Part shown: positions 43,797 to 52,602 of the stretch, in pieces
Layout: every line of letters begins with the position of its first letter
Numbering within the stretch: position 1 is the stretch's first letter
From: Treponema sp.
GTDB lineage: Bacteria; Spirochaetota; Spirochaetia; Treponematales; Treponemataceae
NCBI GenBank assembly: GCA_016294105.1
Contig: JAEDCN010000001.1
Span: forward strand, 136,245-200,244
Length of the DNA stretch: 64,000 bases
Direction: 5' to 3'
Position numbers and translations under genes: made by a program
The notes under the pieces: generated by a model
Told to the model about the DNA's origin: nothing
Seen by the model: only the letters and a program-made list of their open reading frames with translations
Database searches by the model: none

Positions 43797-45001
43797 TTCA
43801 ATCCTGCCAGTGCGGTGCGGGCAGCTGTAATGATGGTTTCAGGATATGGTAGATATGTAACGTACAAGAGATTGTCAAATGCAGCCTTGTCACCCAGTGC
43901 CCCTAATGATTCAATCACTGCCAAAAGCACCTCTTGGTCTACAGAGGAAACCTTTTGTGCAGCGGCCATGTTGAGGACGCCAAGATAATCCACCAAGGCA
44001 GAAACAGAATGGCTGGTGGCCAAGCCTTCCAGACAGACCACAACACCAAGGAACTGCTCCCGGGTAATCAATCCCTGATTAAACTGCTCCTGTGCCTGAA
44101 CAAAATATTCGGACACAATTGCCGCTGCCCGAGTCCAGTCTGACTCATCAATCTGCTGCACTGTTGCCAGCTGAAGGGAAAGTGTCTCTGGAGCCATTTT
44201 GGAAACATCCTCTGTCTTTATTATAGTAGTGGACAGGGCTTTTTCTGCCAATTCTGCTTTAAAAAGTGAGGAAATTTTATCATTTTTTTGCACAATGAGG
44301 AAAAGTCTATATTTTTCAGTTACAGAATAGTAATCCTGACTGATGTAATGCAGCAGAGAAGGCTGTGCACTGGGAATTACCGAGGCAAGAGATGATTCAA
44401 TAGCTTGGTTCAACTCAGGGCTGATGCTGGAATTCATTAGGCGAAACAAAATCTCAAAGGAGCTGGGATCAGCCATTAGACCCAGCAGGTTGATAGCAGC
44501 AATGGAGGAAGCTAGTTCACCAGAATCAGTAGCGGTGGATTCTGCCACAAAGGTATGAATTCCTTCAAGATAGGGAGAAACCAGCCGCTTGTTTTTTGCC
44601 ACTGCCACAGACAGGGCATTAAGCACTGCCACCTTAATTTGGCTATCATCAAAAAGCATAAAGATATTCCACAGCAAGGCTCCCTGACGCTGGCTTGTTA
44701 CCTGCAATACGGGAATGGCAGCCAAGGCCAATTCCTTCATGCCAGAGCCAGTTCCCAGCAAGGGTACCTTATCTTGCACAAATTCCAAGGCTTCTTCTGG
44801 AATGGACACCACCAATTCAGGAGTATCATCAGAAATGGAAAGCTTGGATAAAAGCGCAGTTTTATCGGCTACAGATCCAGTTACGAAATCAATATATAGT
44901 TGAGGTGCAATGGAAGTAATTTCTGCAGCAAAAATACTACCACAGAGAAAAATAACTAACAGGGGTACAAGAACCTTTAATATAATGGCTTTCCTCTTCA
45001 T
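43790..45001 (-). CDS. Exported helical-repeat protein
   Basis: 403 residues. Signal peptide MKRKAIILKVLVPLLVIFLCGSIFAAE (no clear lipobox), then a mature chain made of HEAT/ARM-like helix pairs rich in Ala, Leu and Ser (IKVAVLNALSVAVAKNKRLVSPYLEGI, VLLAVIESLGALGDKAAFDNLLYV). Likely a periplasmic binding scaffold. Starts a minus-strand run (this gene, comEC, rsmA, YggS-type, exported protein, rluD, RluA-type). Confidence 0.65.
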   Translation of the reverse strand: MKRKAIILKVLVPLLVIFLCGSIFAAEITSIAPQLYIDFVTGSVADKTALLSKLSISDDTPELVVSIPEEALEFVQDKVPLLGTGSGMKELALAAIPVLQVTSQRQGALLWNIFMLFDDSQIKVAVLNALSVAVAKNKRLVSPYLEGIHTFVAESTATDSGELASSIAAINLLGLMADPSSFEILFRLMNSSISPELNQAIESSLASVIPSAQPSLLHYISQDYYSVTEKYRLFLIVQKNDKISSLFKAELAEKALSTTIIKTEDVSKMAPETLSLQLATVQQIDESDWTRAAAIVSEYFVQAQEQFNQGLITREQFLGVVVCLEGLATSHSVSALVDYLGVLNMAAAQKVSSVDQEVLLAVIESLGALGDKAAFDNLLYVTYLPYPETIITAARTALAGLKW

Positions 45002-45114
45002 GGTTCCTCCTTCTGTATATAAACACAGATGTTTTAGGATTGTATCATATTATTTGTTTGATACTCAAGATACTGGTTCTAGCAGAAGTTTTTGCCTTAC
45101 GATACAATAGCACC

Positions 45115-45897
45115 ATGAACAACACCGTTTTTTCTAAGCTCCTAATGCTGGAGCTTTTGCTTCTTCTTGCATTTCTCCTTCCTCCCTTGGTGGAATCCCT
45201 GCCCCAGCTTTTTGGTGGGCTGGATGGCACAATGCAAGGACACGATCAAAGGCAGATTCTGGAAAGGGCGGTAAATCCTTCTGTATTTTCTATCTTGCTC
45301 CAAGGACTTTTTGTTTTTGCCATGTTATTAAGAAGCAAGGAATTAGATTTGATTGTAGGCAAGGCACCAGCACGCAGTGACATTGAAAAAAAAACTTCGA
45401 ATTTCAGCTCCCAGCTCATCCTTCACTGGCTCCTGACCTTTTTTCTTGTTTTTGGACTTTTGCTTGCCAACAGCTTTCTCTGGAATGGCCTTGCCCAGGC
45501 TACAGGAAAGATAGCTATTGCAGATACCACACTCCAGCTCCACTCCCTGCCCCTCATGATTTTTGCCACCACTGTAGCAGCCCTTTACGAGGAACTTCTG
45601 TACCGCTGGTATAGTCCCATGCTTTTGAACCTAGCTTTTTCTTGGAAACTTGGTTTCCAAGAAAAAACAGCTTGCCAGCACAAAAATCCCCCTCTCAGGT
45701 GGATTTTTGTGGAGGGACTTCTGGTAATAATCTTTGCCCTTTCCCATGGCTATGGAGGTTGGCTTGCGGTGGCAAATGCCTTAGTAGCCGGCAGTATCTT
45801 GCGACTTTGTGTTATGTACACAAAAAAGCCTTGGGTGGGTTTTTTTTCCCACCTGGCCTACAACCTGATTCAGTTTGCCCTTTTGTTAAAAAGCTAA
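45115..45897 (+). CDS. CPBP family intramembrane metalloprotease
   Basis: 260 residues from ATG 45115 (MNNTVF). Several membrane helices and the CPBP/Abi motifs: YEELLYRWY (Glu-Glu...Arg, about 160), ALSHGYGGWLAV and FFSHLAYNLIQF (metal-binding histidines). Family members process prenylated or other membrane substrates; the bacterial role is often unclear. A TACAAT box 6 bases before the ATG and no Shine-Dalgarno suggest a leaderless transcript. Its stop overlaps the stop of the DUF4340 gene on the other strand. Confidence 0.83.
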   Translation: MNNTVFSKLLMLELLLLLAFLLPPLVESLPQLFGGLDGTMQGHDQRQILERAVNPSVFSILLQGLFVFAMLLRSKELDLIVGKAPARSDIEKKTSNFSSQLILHWLLTFFLVFGLLLANSFLWNGLAQATGKIAIADTTLQLHSLPLMIFATTVAALYEELLYRWYSPMLLNLAFSWKLGFQEKTACQHKNPPLRWIFVEGLLVIIFALSHGYGGWLAVANALVAGSILRLCVMYTKKPWVGFFSHLAYNLIQFALLLKS

Positions 45898-46970
45898 TCC
45901 TGAACCAGAGCCTGAAGAGATTCCCAGGTCCAAGGGCTTACTTCAAAGCCGTAATTAAGCCCGCTTACTTCAAAGCCGTAGTTAAGTCCCTTTACCTCAA
46001 ATCCATAGTTAAGTCCACTGACATCAGATTGAGAGTTCATGGAACCTCCGTCCAAGGAATGAATCTGGGGAATCACGTAATAGCTGGAAACCTCTTGATC
46101 CAGCTGGGAAAATTTTCCTTCATAAATCTGCAATACAGCTTGTGAACCACGGCCAGTGTACAACGTGATTTCACCCAGCAGACTTTGACCAAGAGCCACG
46201 GAAGGAGCAATCAAGGAGCCTCCACGGAGAGATAACAGGCGGCTTACCTTGGAGGAAAAATCTGCATTGGTAGGCATAAAGCTTTTGTGGAGGCTTGCAC
46301 CTTTTTGGTCTATAAGAGTGATTTCTAGCCCTTGCACATCCTTTTCGCCACTTATATCCAAAAGCTGCCGAGAAACCAAGTCCATTTCAGCCCAGCTTTT
46401 TGCAGACACAGAAAGCCAAGGGTAAAAGTCATCCTGAGTTAAATATATTGGAGATTCAGGAGTTTTAAGATAAACACGGTAGCCACTATAATTCTTATCA
46501 CCAAAAAGAACTTGGGAAACCACAGAGCCGTCCTGCAGCTGAAAGCGAAGATCATAGGCTTCGTGAAGATGACCATGTTCAGTAGTGTGACCGTTTTCAG
46601 AGGCAAAGCCAAAGCTAGCGAGGGTGGCATAGTCTTGCTTTTGGGAAACAAGGGTAAGGCTTCGCAGCTGCATCATGGCAGCAAGGAATTCCTCCATACA
46701 GGTGGAATCCACTGGAAAAACCAGCTGAGAACCAGCATCAAAGCCAATCCACAGGCTTTTTCCAGACAATTCCTTCTTATAAAAAATTAAAGCTGTATCA
46801 TGGTGAACCACCTCTACACAGGCCAACTGGGAACCGTATTTTTCGTTTAAAAGCACCGTATCAATGGTTTTTCCAGACAAGGATTTTTTTCCAGTAAAGG
46901 CAACCACACACAATACCGCCAGCACACCGCAGGCTCCTACAAGTATGCCAAGATATTTTTTTTCACTCAC
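45894..46970 (-). CDS. DUF4340-domain membrane protein with C-terminal 9-residue repeats
   Basis: 358 residues from GTG 46970 with GGAGG upstream. One N-terminal membrane helix (about 6-25), then an extracytoplasmic beta-rich domain of the DUF4340 type found beside Gld-like ABC systems. Near the C-terminus there are three tandem copies of GLNYGFEV(S/K) (27-bp units at 45940-46020). It overlaps the GldG-like gene by 8 bases. In the gliding bacteria this gene group supports motility or exopolysaccharide-type functions; treponemes do not glide, so the purpose here is unknown. Confidence 0.72.
   Translation of the reverse strand: MSEKKYLGILVGACGVLAVLCVVAFTGKKSLSGKTIDTVLLNEKYGSQLACVEVVHHDTALIFYKKELSGKSLWIGFDAGSQLVFPVDSTCMEEFLAAMMQLRSLTLVSQKQDYATLASFGFASENGHTTEHGHLHEAYDLRFQLQDGSVVSQVLFGDKNYSGYRVYLKTPESPIYLTQDDFYPWLSVSAKSWAEMDLVSRQLLDISGEKDVQGLEITLIDQKGASLHKSFMPTNADFSSKVSRLLSLRGGSLIAPSVALGQSLLGEITLYTGRGSQAVLQIYEGKFSQLDQEVSSYYVIPQIHSLDGGSMNSQSDVSGLNYGFEVKGLNYGFEVSGLNYGFEVSPWTWESLQALVQD
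45940..46020 (-). repeat. Three 27-bp tandem repeats in the DUF4340 gene
   Basis: Units at 45940-45966, 45967-45993 and 45994-46020. The first two differ at a few bases, the third at more. They keep the reading frame and encode GLNYGFEVS or GLNYGFEVK. Confidence 0.9.
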
Positions 46971-48546
46971 GGCTCGCCTCCCCCAATTTTTTTGCCAAGG
47001 TTCGTTTTACCAGCCACCACAGTAATGCCAGTACAGATGGCAACAGGGGCAAAATCACCAGATTCAGCAGCAACACCTTGGGGCGGCTTTCCACCAGCTC
47101 CTGCTGACTGAGCTTATACAAGGTTTTTGTCAAAGCAGCCTTATTTTTCAGCTCCAACAAGGATTCTTTTTCACAAAGCTGCAGCAAGCCCTTTACCGCA
47201 AAGTCAAGATTTCCAAGGCTGCCAGTATATTGCCTCATTAAGGTGGACAAAAAGTACTGGCTTCCCACTACTAGCACCTGGCCTCCCTCTGGCAAGGTGG
47301 TCATGGCAGAAAGGGCATATTGAGAAGCCAGCTGCCCTGCCTGAGAAGCTGTTTGGCTCAACATAAAGGGATTTGTTACAAATACTGATTCCTTACTAAA
47401 ATCTGGGGCGGAAAGCCAGGCAGAAGGAGTGGTATACACCAAAGCCTGAGCTTCCATGCTGGTAAGTGTGATGGGAGAGCTCCAATAAAACTCCAAATTA
47501 AAAGCACGACGAGAAACAGGATGCTCCACCGTGTACTGAGGTAGGGCTTGAATCCACAGGGGATAGTTCACCTGCTCATACACAGGGTTATCCTCCTCGC
47601 TTAAGAAGGTGGCTCGGAAGCAGGAAATATCCAGCACCAGCTCTGGGCCCACCTCCAATCCCCAGGAAGCAAGCACAGGCAAAAACTTATCCTCCGTGGG
47701 CTCCACCGTCCAGTCATCGTACAAGGCTGCAGTGTGGCCAGAGGTCATAACAAAAAGCTTTCCTCCATCCTCCACAAAGCTACGGATTGCAGTAACTTGT
47801 TGGGATGTTAACTGACTGCTACCAAAAAGCATTACAGGAAACCTTCGTTTCGTACCACTATCCATCTGCTCTGCCACCAGTACAAAATCCTCTGGAGTCA
47901 AAATAGTGGGAGCAAAACCAGCTGCCTCTAGCCAAGGCACCACATCACCATAATCTTCTTCTATGGAAAGTCCATTGCCACTCATAACAATCACTGGCCA
48001 AGCTTTCGTTACGGATGGAACAGAAGCAAAAGAACCTCCTTCCTCCACCAACATCAAAAGCCGAGTAGCCATTTCGTATTCAAGGCTTTCTGCTGTTTGG
48101 GCAAAGGGAATCACCGCAAGCTGGTTCAAGTATTCCAGTACAATTGCAGAATACACTGTTACCAGTTGAGTACTATTTCCTTTTGTAGCCTGAATTTGCT
48201 GTGCATATACGCCCTGCTGCAAAAGACTATTTTCCAAGCCCTCCTTTACTGGATCTCGTACCTGCACCTGTACCTGAGAATTAGCAAGGTTATAAAGACG
48301 AAGAAAATCCTTAATGTCACGGGCATGGGGATATAATTCCTCCAGCTCAGGAGATACATAATAAGTAATCCGCAAAGGCTCCGTAACAGAAGCAAGAAGC
48401 TGCTGGCTCATGGAACTTAAGGAAAATCGCTTGTCTTGAGTAATATCCCAGCGAAAATACCACAGACTAGACAAAAGAAAAACCAAGGCGGCAAGAACAA
48501 TCCACAGGATTCGCGCCACCATTCGGCCATGGACAGTGGTTTTCAC
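46963..48546 (-). CDS. GldG-like ABC-system auxiliary membrane protein
   Basis: 527 residues, taken from GTG 48546 because GGAGG is 8 bases upstream (a GTG six bases earlier is too close). N-terminal helix (LWIVLAALVFLLSSLWYF), a large extracytoplasmic region with the GldG/ABC_transp_aux pattern (TEPLRITYYVSPELEELYPHARDIKDFL, VEDGGKLFVMTSG), and a C-terminal helix (VLLLNLVILPLLPSVLALLWWLVKR). Its partners are the permease upstream and the DUF4340 protein downstream. Confidence 0.72.
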   Translation of the reverse strand: MKTTVHGRMVARILWIVLAALVFLLSSLWYFRWDITQDKRFSLSSMSQQLLASVTEPLRITYYVSPELEELYPHARDIKDFLRLYNLANSQVQVQVRDPVKEGLENSLLQQGVYAQQIQATKGNSTQLVTVYSAIVLEYLNQLAVIPFAQTAESLEYEMATRLLMLVEEGGSFASVPSVTKAWPVIVMSGNGLSIEEDYGDVVPWLEAAGFAPTILTPEDFVLVAEQMDSGTKRRFPVMLFGSSQLTSQQVTAIRSFVEDGGKLFVMTSGHTAALYDDWTVEPTEDKFLPVLASWGLEVGPELVLDISCFRATFLSEEDNPVYEQVNYPLWIQALPQYTVEHPVSRRAFNLEFYWSSPITLTSMEAQALVYTTPSAWLSAPDFSKESVFVTNPFMLSQTASQAGQLASQYALSAMTTLPEGGQVLVVGSQYFLSTLMRQYTGSLGNLDFAVKGLLQLCEKESLLELKNKAALTKTLYKLSQQELVESRPKVLLLNLVILPLLPSVLALLWWLVKRTLAKKLGEASRE

Positions 48547-49286
48547 AGACACCCCCTCCGTCTCAGCTTAATGCTTCCTGAAGCAATTTTCAGCAGAGCC
48601 ACAATGGCCACAAGATAAAACACCACATCACGGCTATCCACAATGCCCTTGCTGGCACTATCAAAATGCCAAGCAAAGGAAAGGCTCTGGCATAGCTGGC
48701 TCAACCACTGTGGCAAATTTACGTACCGAGGCAGCAGGTGAATTCCACTAAAAACACCCAAAGACAAAGAAGAAACTAAATAGGCCACCACTGCCCCGGG
48801 ACTTACCGAACAAAGGAACACACAAAGCCCACAGGCAGTTCCCATAAAAAGTACCATCCCTAGATAACCTGCAAAAACTTGGGCTAAATCAAGGCTCCCA
48901 AAAAAAGAAACCGTTACTGGTACACCAATTCCCGGTAGCAGCATCAAACAGCTACAGCTAAAGGCTGCAAGCCACTTGCCCACCACCAGCTGTTGCTCAC
49001 TCAAGGGAAGACTTTCGTCAAAGAGCAGCCCACCCGCCTCCCATTGCCCCATGGTAAGGGCGGGAACAGCTAAAATCGACAAGAAGGGAATAACGGAAAA
49101 AAAGAAATTCAAGTCCGTTGAACCAAGCCCCGGCTCAAAAAAAAGTCCTCCTAAAAAAAACTGTGTACCACCACCAACGGTAAGCAGCAGGGTTGCCAAG
49201 TAAAAGGGAGGCTTTGAAAGAAGAAGTTTCATTTCTTTTTTATACAGAACAAAAACAACCTTCCACCAACAAAGAAGCTTATTCAT
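48543..49286 (-). CDS. GldF-like ABC transporter permease
   Basis: 247 residues with six hydrophobic segments (about 28-48, 64-86, 105-125, 140-160, 170-195 and 222-240), the ABC-2 permease arrangement. GGGTQFFLGGLFFEPGLGSTDLNFFFSVIPFLSILAVPALTMGQWE is the family-specific beginning. GGGAG precedes ATG 49286. Its ATPase (49705-50481) is upstream but separated by a 418-base insertion holding an opposite-strand ORF, so co-transcription is doubtful. Confidence 0.75.
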   Translation of the reverse strand: MNKLLCWWKVVFVLYKKEMKLLLSKPPFYLATLLLTVGGGTQFFLGGLFFEPGLGSTDLNFFFSVIPFLSILAVPALTMGQWEAGGLLFDESLPLSEQQLVVGKWLAAFSCSCLMLLPGIGVPVTVSFFGSLDLAQVFAGYLGMVLFMGTACGLCVFLCSVSPGAVVAYLVSSLSLGVFSGIHLLPRYVNLPQWLSQLCQSLSFAWHFDSASKGIVDSRDVVFYLVAIVALLKIASGSIKLRRRGCL

Positions 49287-49510
49287 ATTGTCTCCCAGAA
49301 GCAGGATATTACAAAAGAAAAGTCACAACGGACTATGAATCGTCTGCATTTATTCATAAATTACAATCACTATAACATATTCAATCAAAAAAAACACCCG
49401 TATACAAAACAGAAAAAAAATATTTTTTTCTACATTTTTCTTGCAAAATTCTAATCCATAGCATTATGATTTAGGACAGGTATAATAAAGTTTTAAATCT
49501 TTTATATAAA

Positions 49511-49708
49511 ATGGAAGGAACTGAACCACCTATGTTAGGAACTGAACCCGCAGAATTACCTGGGGAAGGAGTTATTCCTTGTTCTACCTTTGGAGAAGAA
49601 GTTCATATCTATGTTCCTGATGAAAGTTTAGAAGATTATCAGAATGCATGGCAAAATTATGCTGATAAACATGATATCTATCCCATGTCAGAGTACGGTT
49701 CACACTAG
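49511..49708 (+). CDS. Small ORF resembling the C-terminal end of BspA-like leucine-rich repeat proteins
   Basis: 65 residues. VIPCSTFGEEVHIYVPDESLEDYQNAWQNYADKHDIYPMSEY is the usual end of LRR_5/BspA-like surface proteins of treponemes (only partly quoted). The repeats that normally precede it are absent, so this is probably a remnant. It is preceded by TATAAT (49481-49486) and lies between the ABC ATPase and permease genes, on the opposite strand; its stop overlaps the ATPase stop (CTAG). Confidence 0.5.
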   Translation: MEGTEPPMLGTEPAELPGEGVIPCSTFGEEVHIYVPDESLEDYQNAWQNYADKHDIYPMSEYGSH

Positions 49709-50481
49709 CAGGTGAGCTTTAAGAAGGCATCCTCAAAGCTCCCTGTGCCAGAAGAAGCAGCAATTTCTTGGGCTGAACCAGAGGCAACTAAGCGGCCCCT
49801 GCTAATGATATGCACTTGTTGGCACAGGGCTTCCACCTCCTGCATTAAATGGGTGGAAAGCAAAATAGTTTTTTTTCGACCAAGCCGTTTTATCATGTCT
49901 CGCATTTGTCGGATTTGGGCAGGATCCAAGCCAGAAACAGGCTCGTCTAACACCAGCACTGGGGGATTGTGCAACAGAGCCTGAGCAAAGGACAATCGCT
50001 GGCGATATCCCTTGGACAAGTGGCTAATGGGCTTGTGGAGCACCTCCTGTAGCTGGCATTCCTCCACCACCCGCTCCACCGCTTGACTAAGGCTTTCCCA
50101 AGAAGCTTCTGAAACAGCCTGATCTTCAACACCAGCTGCCAGCATGCTAGCTCTTCCTGCAAACCGCAATTCACCGGCATACTGCAAAAAATCCTTGGCA
50201 GTAAGGCTTCCAATAAGAGCTGGCTGCTCGCTTACATAGCCCACCAGACTCCGCACCTCCACTGGAAAGCTTTCTACATCACGGCCCATTACCCGAACCG
50301 CTCCCTGGGTAGGATAATGGAGGGCACAGATAGCCTTGAGAATGGTGGTTTTTCCTGCTCCGTTTGGCCCCAAAAGACCAGTAATCACTCCGGGACGAGC
50401 AACAAAGCTCACTCCATCCACAGCCTTACTATCAGTCCTTTTCATGCCATAAATTTTTGTAAAAAAATCAACTTCTATCAC
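49705..50481 (-). CDS. ABC transporter ATP-binding protein (GldA-like)
   Basis: 258 residues. Walker A LLGPNGAGKTTIL (about 35-47), Q-loop VGYVSEQPALIGSLTAKDFL, signature HLSKGYRQRLSFAQALLHN (Ser-Lys-Gly-Tyr in place of the canonical SGGQ), Walker B VLVLDEPVSGLDPAQ and switch His in LSTHLMQEVE. It belongs to the drug/lipid-type ABC ATPases that serve ABC-2 permeases. GTG start 50481. It is the partner of the permease at 48543, now separated by 418 bases. Confidence 0.85.
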   Translation of the reverse strand: MIEVDFFTKIYGMKRTDSKAVDGVSFVARPGVITGLLGPNGAGKTTILKAICALHYPTQGAVRVMGRDVESFPVEVRSLVGYVSEQPALIGSLTAKDFLQYAGELRFAGRASMLAAGVEDQAVSEASWESLSQAVERVVEECQLQEVLHKPISHLSKGYRQRLSFAQALLHNPPVLVLDEPVSGLDPAQIRQMRDMIKRLGRKKTILLSTHLMQEVEALCQQVHIISRGRLVASGSAQEIAASSGTGSFEDAFLKLTC

Positions 50482-50516
50482 AGCACCACCTTCCTACAAA
50501 CCAACCTACAGCAGTT

Positions 50517-51443
50517 TTAGTCCACGTATGGAATGTCAAACACCATGCGATCCCTAGTCAACACAGTATCAGGAAAAACAGAACGTGCTTCCTGCAACAA
50601 GGAATCCAGCTCCTTGTCGGTATAGCGAGGACTGTAGTGAATAAGCCCCAACTGCTTTACTCCACCGTCCCGAGCAATAGTTGCAGCCTGCCGAGCAGAC
50701 ATATGCTTTTTTTCCCGAGCTTGGTCTTCCATATCTTGAGAAAACATACTTTCACAAATCAACAAATCAGAGCCTTGTACCGCAGGAGCAATGGAAGGCA
50801 TGTACATGGTATCAGTTACATAGCTGAATTTTCTACCGGAACGCTTTGCACCCATTACCTGCTCTGGTGTTACAATGGAACCATCGCTGGCAGTCACACT
50901 TTGTCCCGCCTGTAGCTTAGACCACAAGGGCCCCACAGGAACATTTAATGCACCAGCAGCCTCTGGGTTAAACTCACCAGGACGATCTAGCTCCTCCAAA
51001 GAATAACCCACACAGGGCTTGGTGTGGTTCAAAGGAAATGCCTTAATGTAAAAATCCTTTCCCTCATGAACAATACAAGGAGCAGTAATTTCTTTTACAA
51101 TCACAGGATAATTGATGTACATGTCCAGTACCTTACGACTAGTTTCCACGTATTTAGCTACCTTTGGAGGACCATAAATATACAGTGGCTCATCTCTGTC
51201 CACCTGGGATGAAAGCATCATCAAGCCTGGCAAACCAGTAATGTGGTCTGCATGGGTATGACTAATAAAAATAGCGTCTATCTTCTTCCACTTTAGATTT
51301 AATCGTCGCAGAGAAACCTGAGTGCCCTCTCCACAGTCAAACAAAAATAAATCTCCGTCTCGCCGCAGCAACACAGAAGTAAGATGACGGTAAGGCAAGG
51401 GCATCATGCCCCCACAACCTAAAACAAATGCCTCAAGATTCAT
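50517..51443 (-). CDS. rnz: Ribonuclease Z
   Basis: 308 residues, metallo-beta-lactamase fold. Motif HTHADHITGLPGL (about 61-73), LFDCGEGTQVSLRR, NHTKPCVGYSLEE and YVTDTMYMPSI are diagnostic of RNase Z, and the C-terminal LIHYSPRYTD supplies a further metal-ligand His. The enzyme cuts tRNA precursors at the 3' side of the discriminator base. The start codon lies 6 bases after the -10 box, so a leaderless mRNA is likely even though GGAGG is present at 1-base spacing. Confidence 0.93.
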   Translation of the reverse strand: MNLEAFVLGCGGMMPLPYRHLTSVLLRRDGDLFLFDCGEGTQVSLRRLNLKWKKIDAIFISHTHADHITGLPGLMMLSSQVDRDEPLYIYGPPKVAKYVETSRKVLDMYINYPVIVKEITAPCIVHEGKDFYIKAFPLNHTKPCVGYSLEELDRPGEFNPEAAGALNVPVGPLWSKLQAGQSVTASDGSIVTPEQVMGAKRSGRKFSYVTDTMYMPSIAPAVQGSDLLICESMFSQDMEDQAREKKHMSARQAATIARDGGVKQLGLIHYSPRYTDKELDSLLQEARSVFPDTVLTRDRMVFDIPYVD

Positions 51444-51449
51444 GCCTCC

Positions 51450-51478
51450 ACTGTACTGTAAAATACAATTTCATACAA
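51450..51478 (-). promoter_or_regulatory. Promoter of ribonuclease Z
   Basis: Reading leftward: TTGTAT at 51473-51478, 17-base spacer, TACAGT at 51450-51455. The ATG is 6 bases beyond the -10 box. Confidence 0.6.
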
Positions 51479-51618
51479 GAGAATGAAATATATGATAATT
51501 TTTTAACTAATTCATCAAAAATCAGTTAAATGTTTTAATCTGCTTTTTATTTTATTTTAATTTCCAATTAACTTTTGTTTTTTATTTTTACTCCACAAAG
51601 AAAACAGAGGAGTTTTTT

Positions 51619-51750
51619 ATGGAAGTTTTTGCAAATGTATTGTCAATTCTCAAATACTTAGTACTGGCAACTGTAGGAAGTGCAGCAATGTGCTTTGTAG
51701 TTTCCCTTTTTGGAGGTTTTTTGGAAAGATTGGAGGGTAATTCCAACTAA
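51619..51750 (+). CDS. 43-residue single-pass membrane peptide
   Basis: A 43-codon frame from ATG 51619 to TAA 51750, with GAGGAG 6 bases upstream. The peptide starts MEVFANVLSILKYL, carries a hydrophobic helix (about 8-36: YLVLATVGSAAMCFVVSLF) and ends ERLEGNSN. I recognise no family. It lies alone between divergent ribonuclease Z and the cysteine hydrolase gene, 25 bases before the latter's promoter. Good ribosome site and membrane-protein composition support a real gene. Confidence 0.6.
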   Translation: MEVFANVLSILKYLVLATVGSAAMCFVVSLFGGFLERLEGNSN

Positions 51751-51775
51751 AATCATTGTTTAGTAATATTTTTAT

Positions 51776-51804
51776 TTGACAGTTTTACTCTTTTTAACTA
51801 TCAT
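51776..51804 (+). promoter_or_regulatory. Consensus promoter of the cysteine hydrolase gene
   Basis: TTGACA at 51776-51781, 17-base spacer, TATCAT at 51799-51804, then 7 bases to ATG 51812. Only one mismatch to the sigma70 consensus. It rules out the longer frame's ATG at 51776, which overlaps the -35 box. Confidence 0.8.
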
Positions 51805-51811
51805 ATTAACT

Positions 51812-52597
51812 ATGGGAATAGAGTTATTAATTGTGGATCCTCAAAATGATTTTTGTAGTTCTTCTGGATCCATGTATATAAAGAATGCAGAACAAGATTG
51901 TCAGCGGATTTCACAGTTTATCTACAAACACATAGATGACATTGATTCCATCCATATTACCATGGACATGCATCCTTACTATCATATCGCACACCCGATT
52001 TTTTGGAAGGATGCAAATGGTAATCAGCCGGCAGTCAACACCCTCATTACACATGCAGATTATGTTTCTGGAAAATATCGTCCAGCAGATTCTACATTGG
52101 ACAAGCGGGTGGAAGACTACCTTATCAATTTGGAAACACGTGGTCGCTATGTGCTTACCATCTGGCCTCCTCACTGTCTCTTGGCAACTCCAGGAGCCTG
52201 TGTAGAGGAGCAGCTGCTGAAGGCAGTTCGCACTTGGGAGCAGCACAAGCCAGGTCGTATCACAGATTTTGTTACAAAGGCCAGCAACCCCATGACGGAG
52301 CATTACAGTGCCATTCAGGCAGAAGTTCCTGATCCTGCTGACCCTTCCACTCGAATCAACTTCAACCTCATTGACAAGCTTAAGAACAAGGATATTGTTG
52401 TAGCAGGAGAAGCCCTGTCCCACTGTATTTCCCATACTATTCGGGATTTGTGCGTATATATTCCAGCCTCACGAATCACCTTGCTCACAGACTGTACCTC
52501 CAATGTAGAAGGCTTTGACGACATTGGAAACCATTTCCTTATTGAATACAAGAACAAGGGAATGAAAACAGCAACTTCCACGGAATTTACCCTCTAA
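51812..52597 (+). CDS. Isochorismatase-superfamily cysteine hydrolase (nicotinamidase-like)
   Basis: 261 residues from ATG 51812. LLIVDPQNDFC (Asp 9 of the triad), SIHITMDMHPYYHIAHP (metal-binding D-x-H), GRYVLTIWPPHCLLATPGACV and AGEALSHCISHTIRDL (nucleophilic Cys about 203) fit the family. The length (larger than PncA) and the WPPHC motif point to the nicotinamidase-related branch that hydrolyses nicotinamide or other amides. The exact substrate is not decided. Starts 6 nt before a TrmA-type gene once complete, giving a short plus-strand operon. Confidence 0.75.
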   Translation: MGIELLIVDPQNDFCSSSGSMYIKNAEQDCQRISQFIYKHIDDIDSIHITMDMHPYYHIAHPIFWKDANGNQPAVNTLITHADYVSGKYRPADSTLDKRVEDYLINLETRGRYVLTIWPPHCLLATPGACVEEQLLKAVRTWEQHKPGRITDFVTKASNPMTEHYSAIQAEVPDPADPSTRINFNLIDKLKNKDIVVAGEALSHCISHTIRDLCVYIPASRITLLTDCTSNVEGFDDIGNHFLIEYKNKGMKTATSTEFTL

Positions 52598-52602
52598 GTT
52601 TC

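Noticed and set aside
45040..45114. Upstream ATG of the CPBP gene frame (45040)
   Set aside because: It lies before the TACAAT box, would add a non-homologous stretch, and has no ribosome site.
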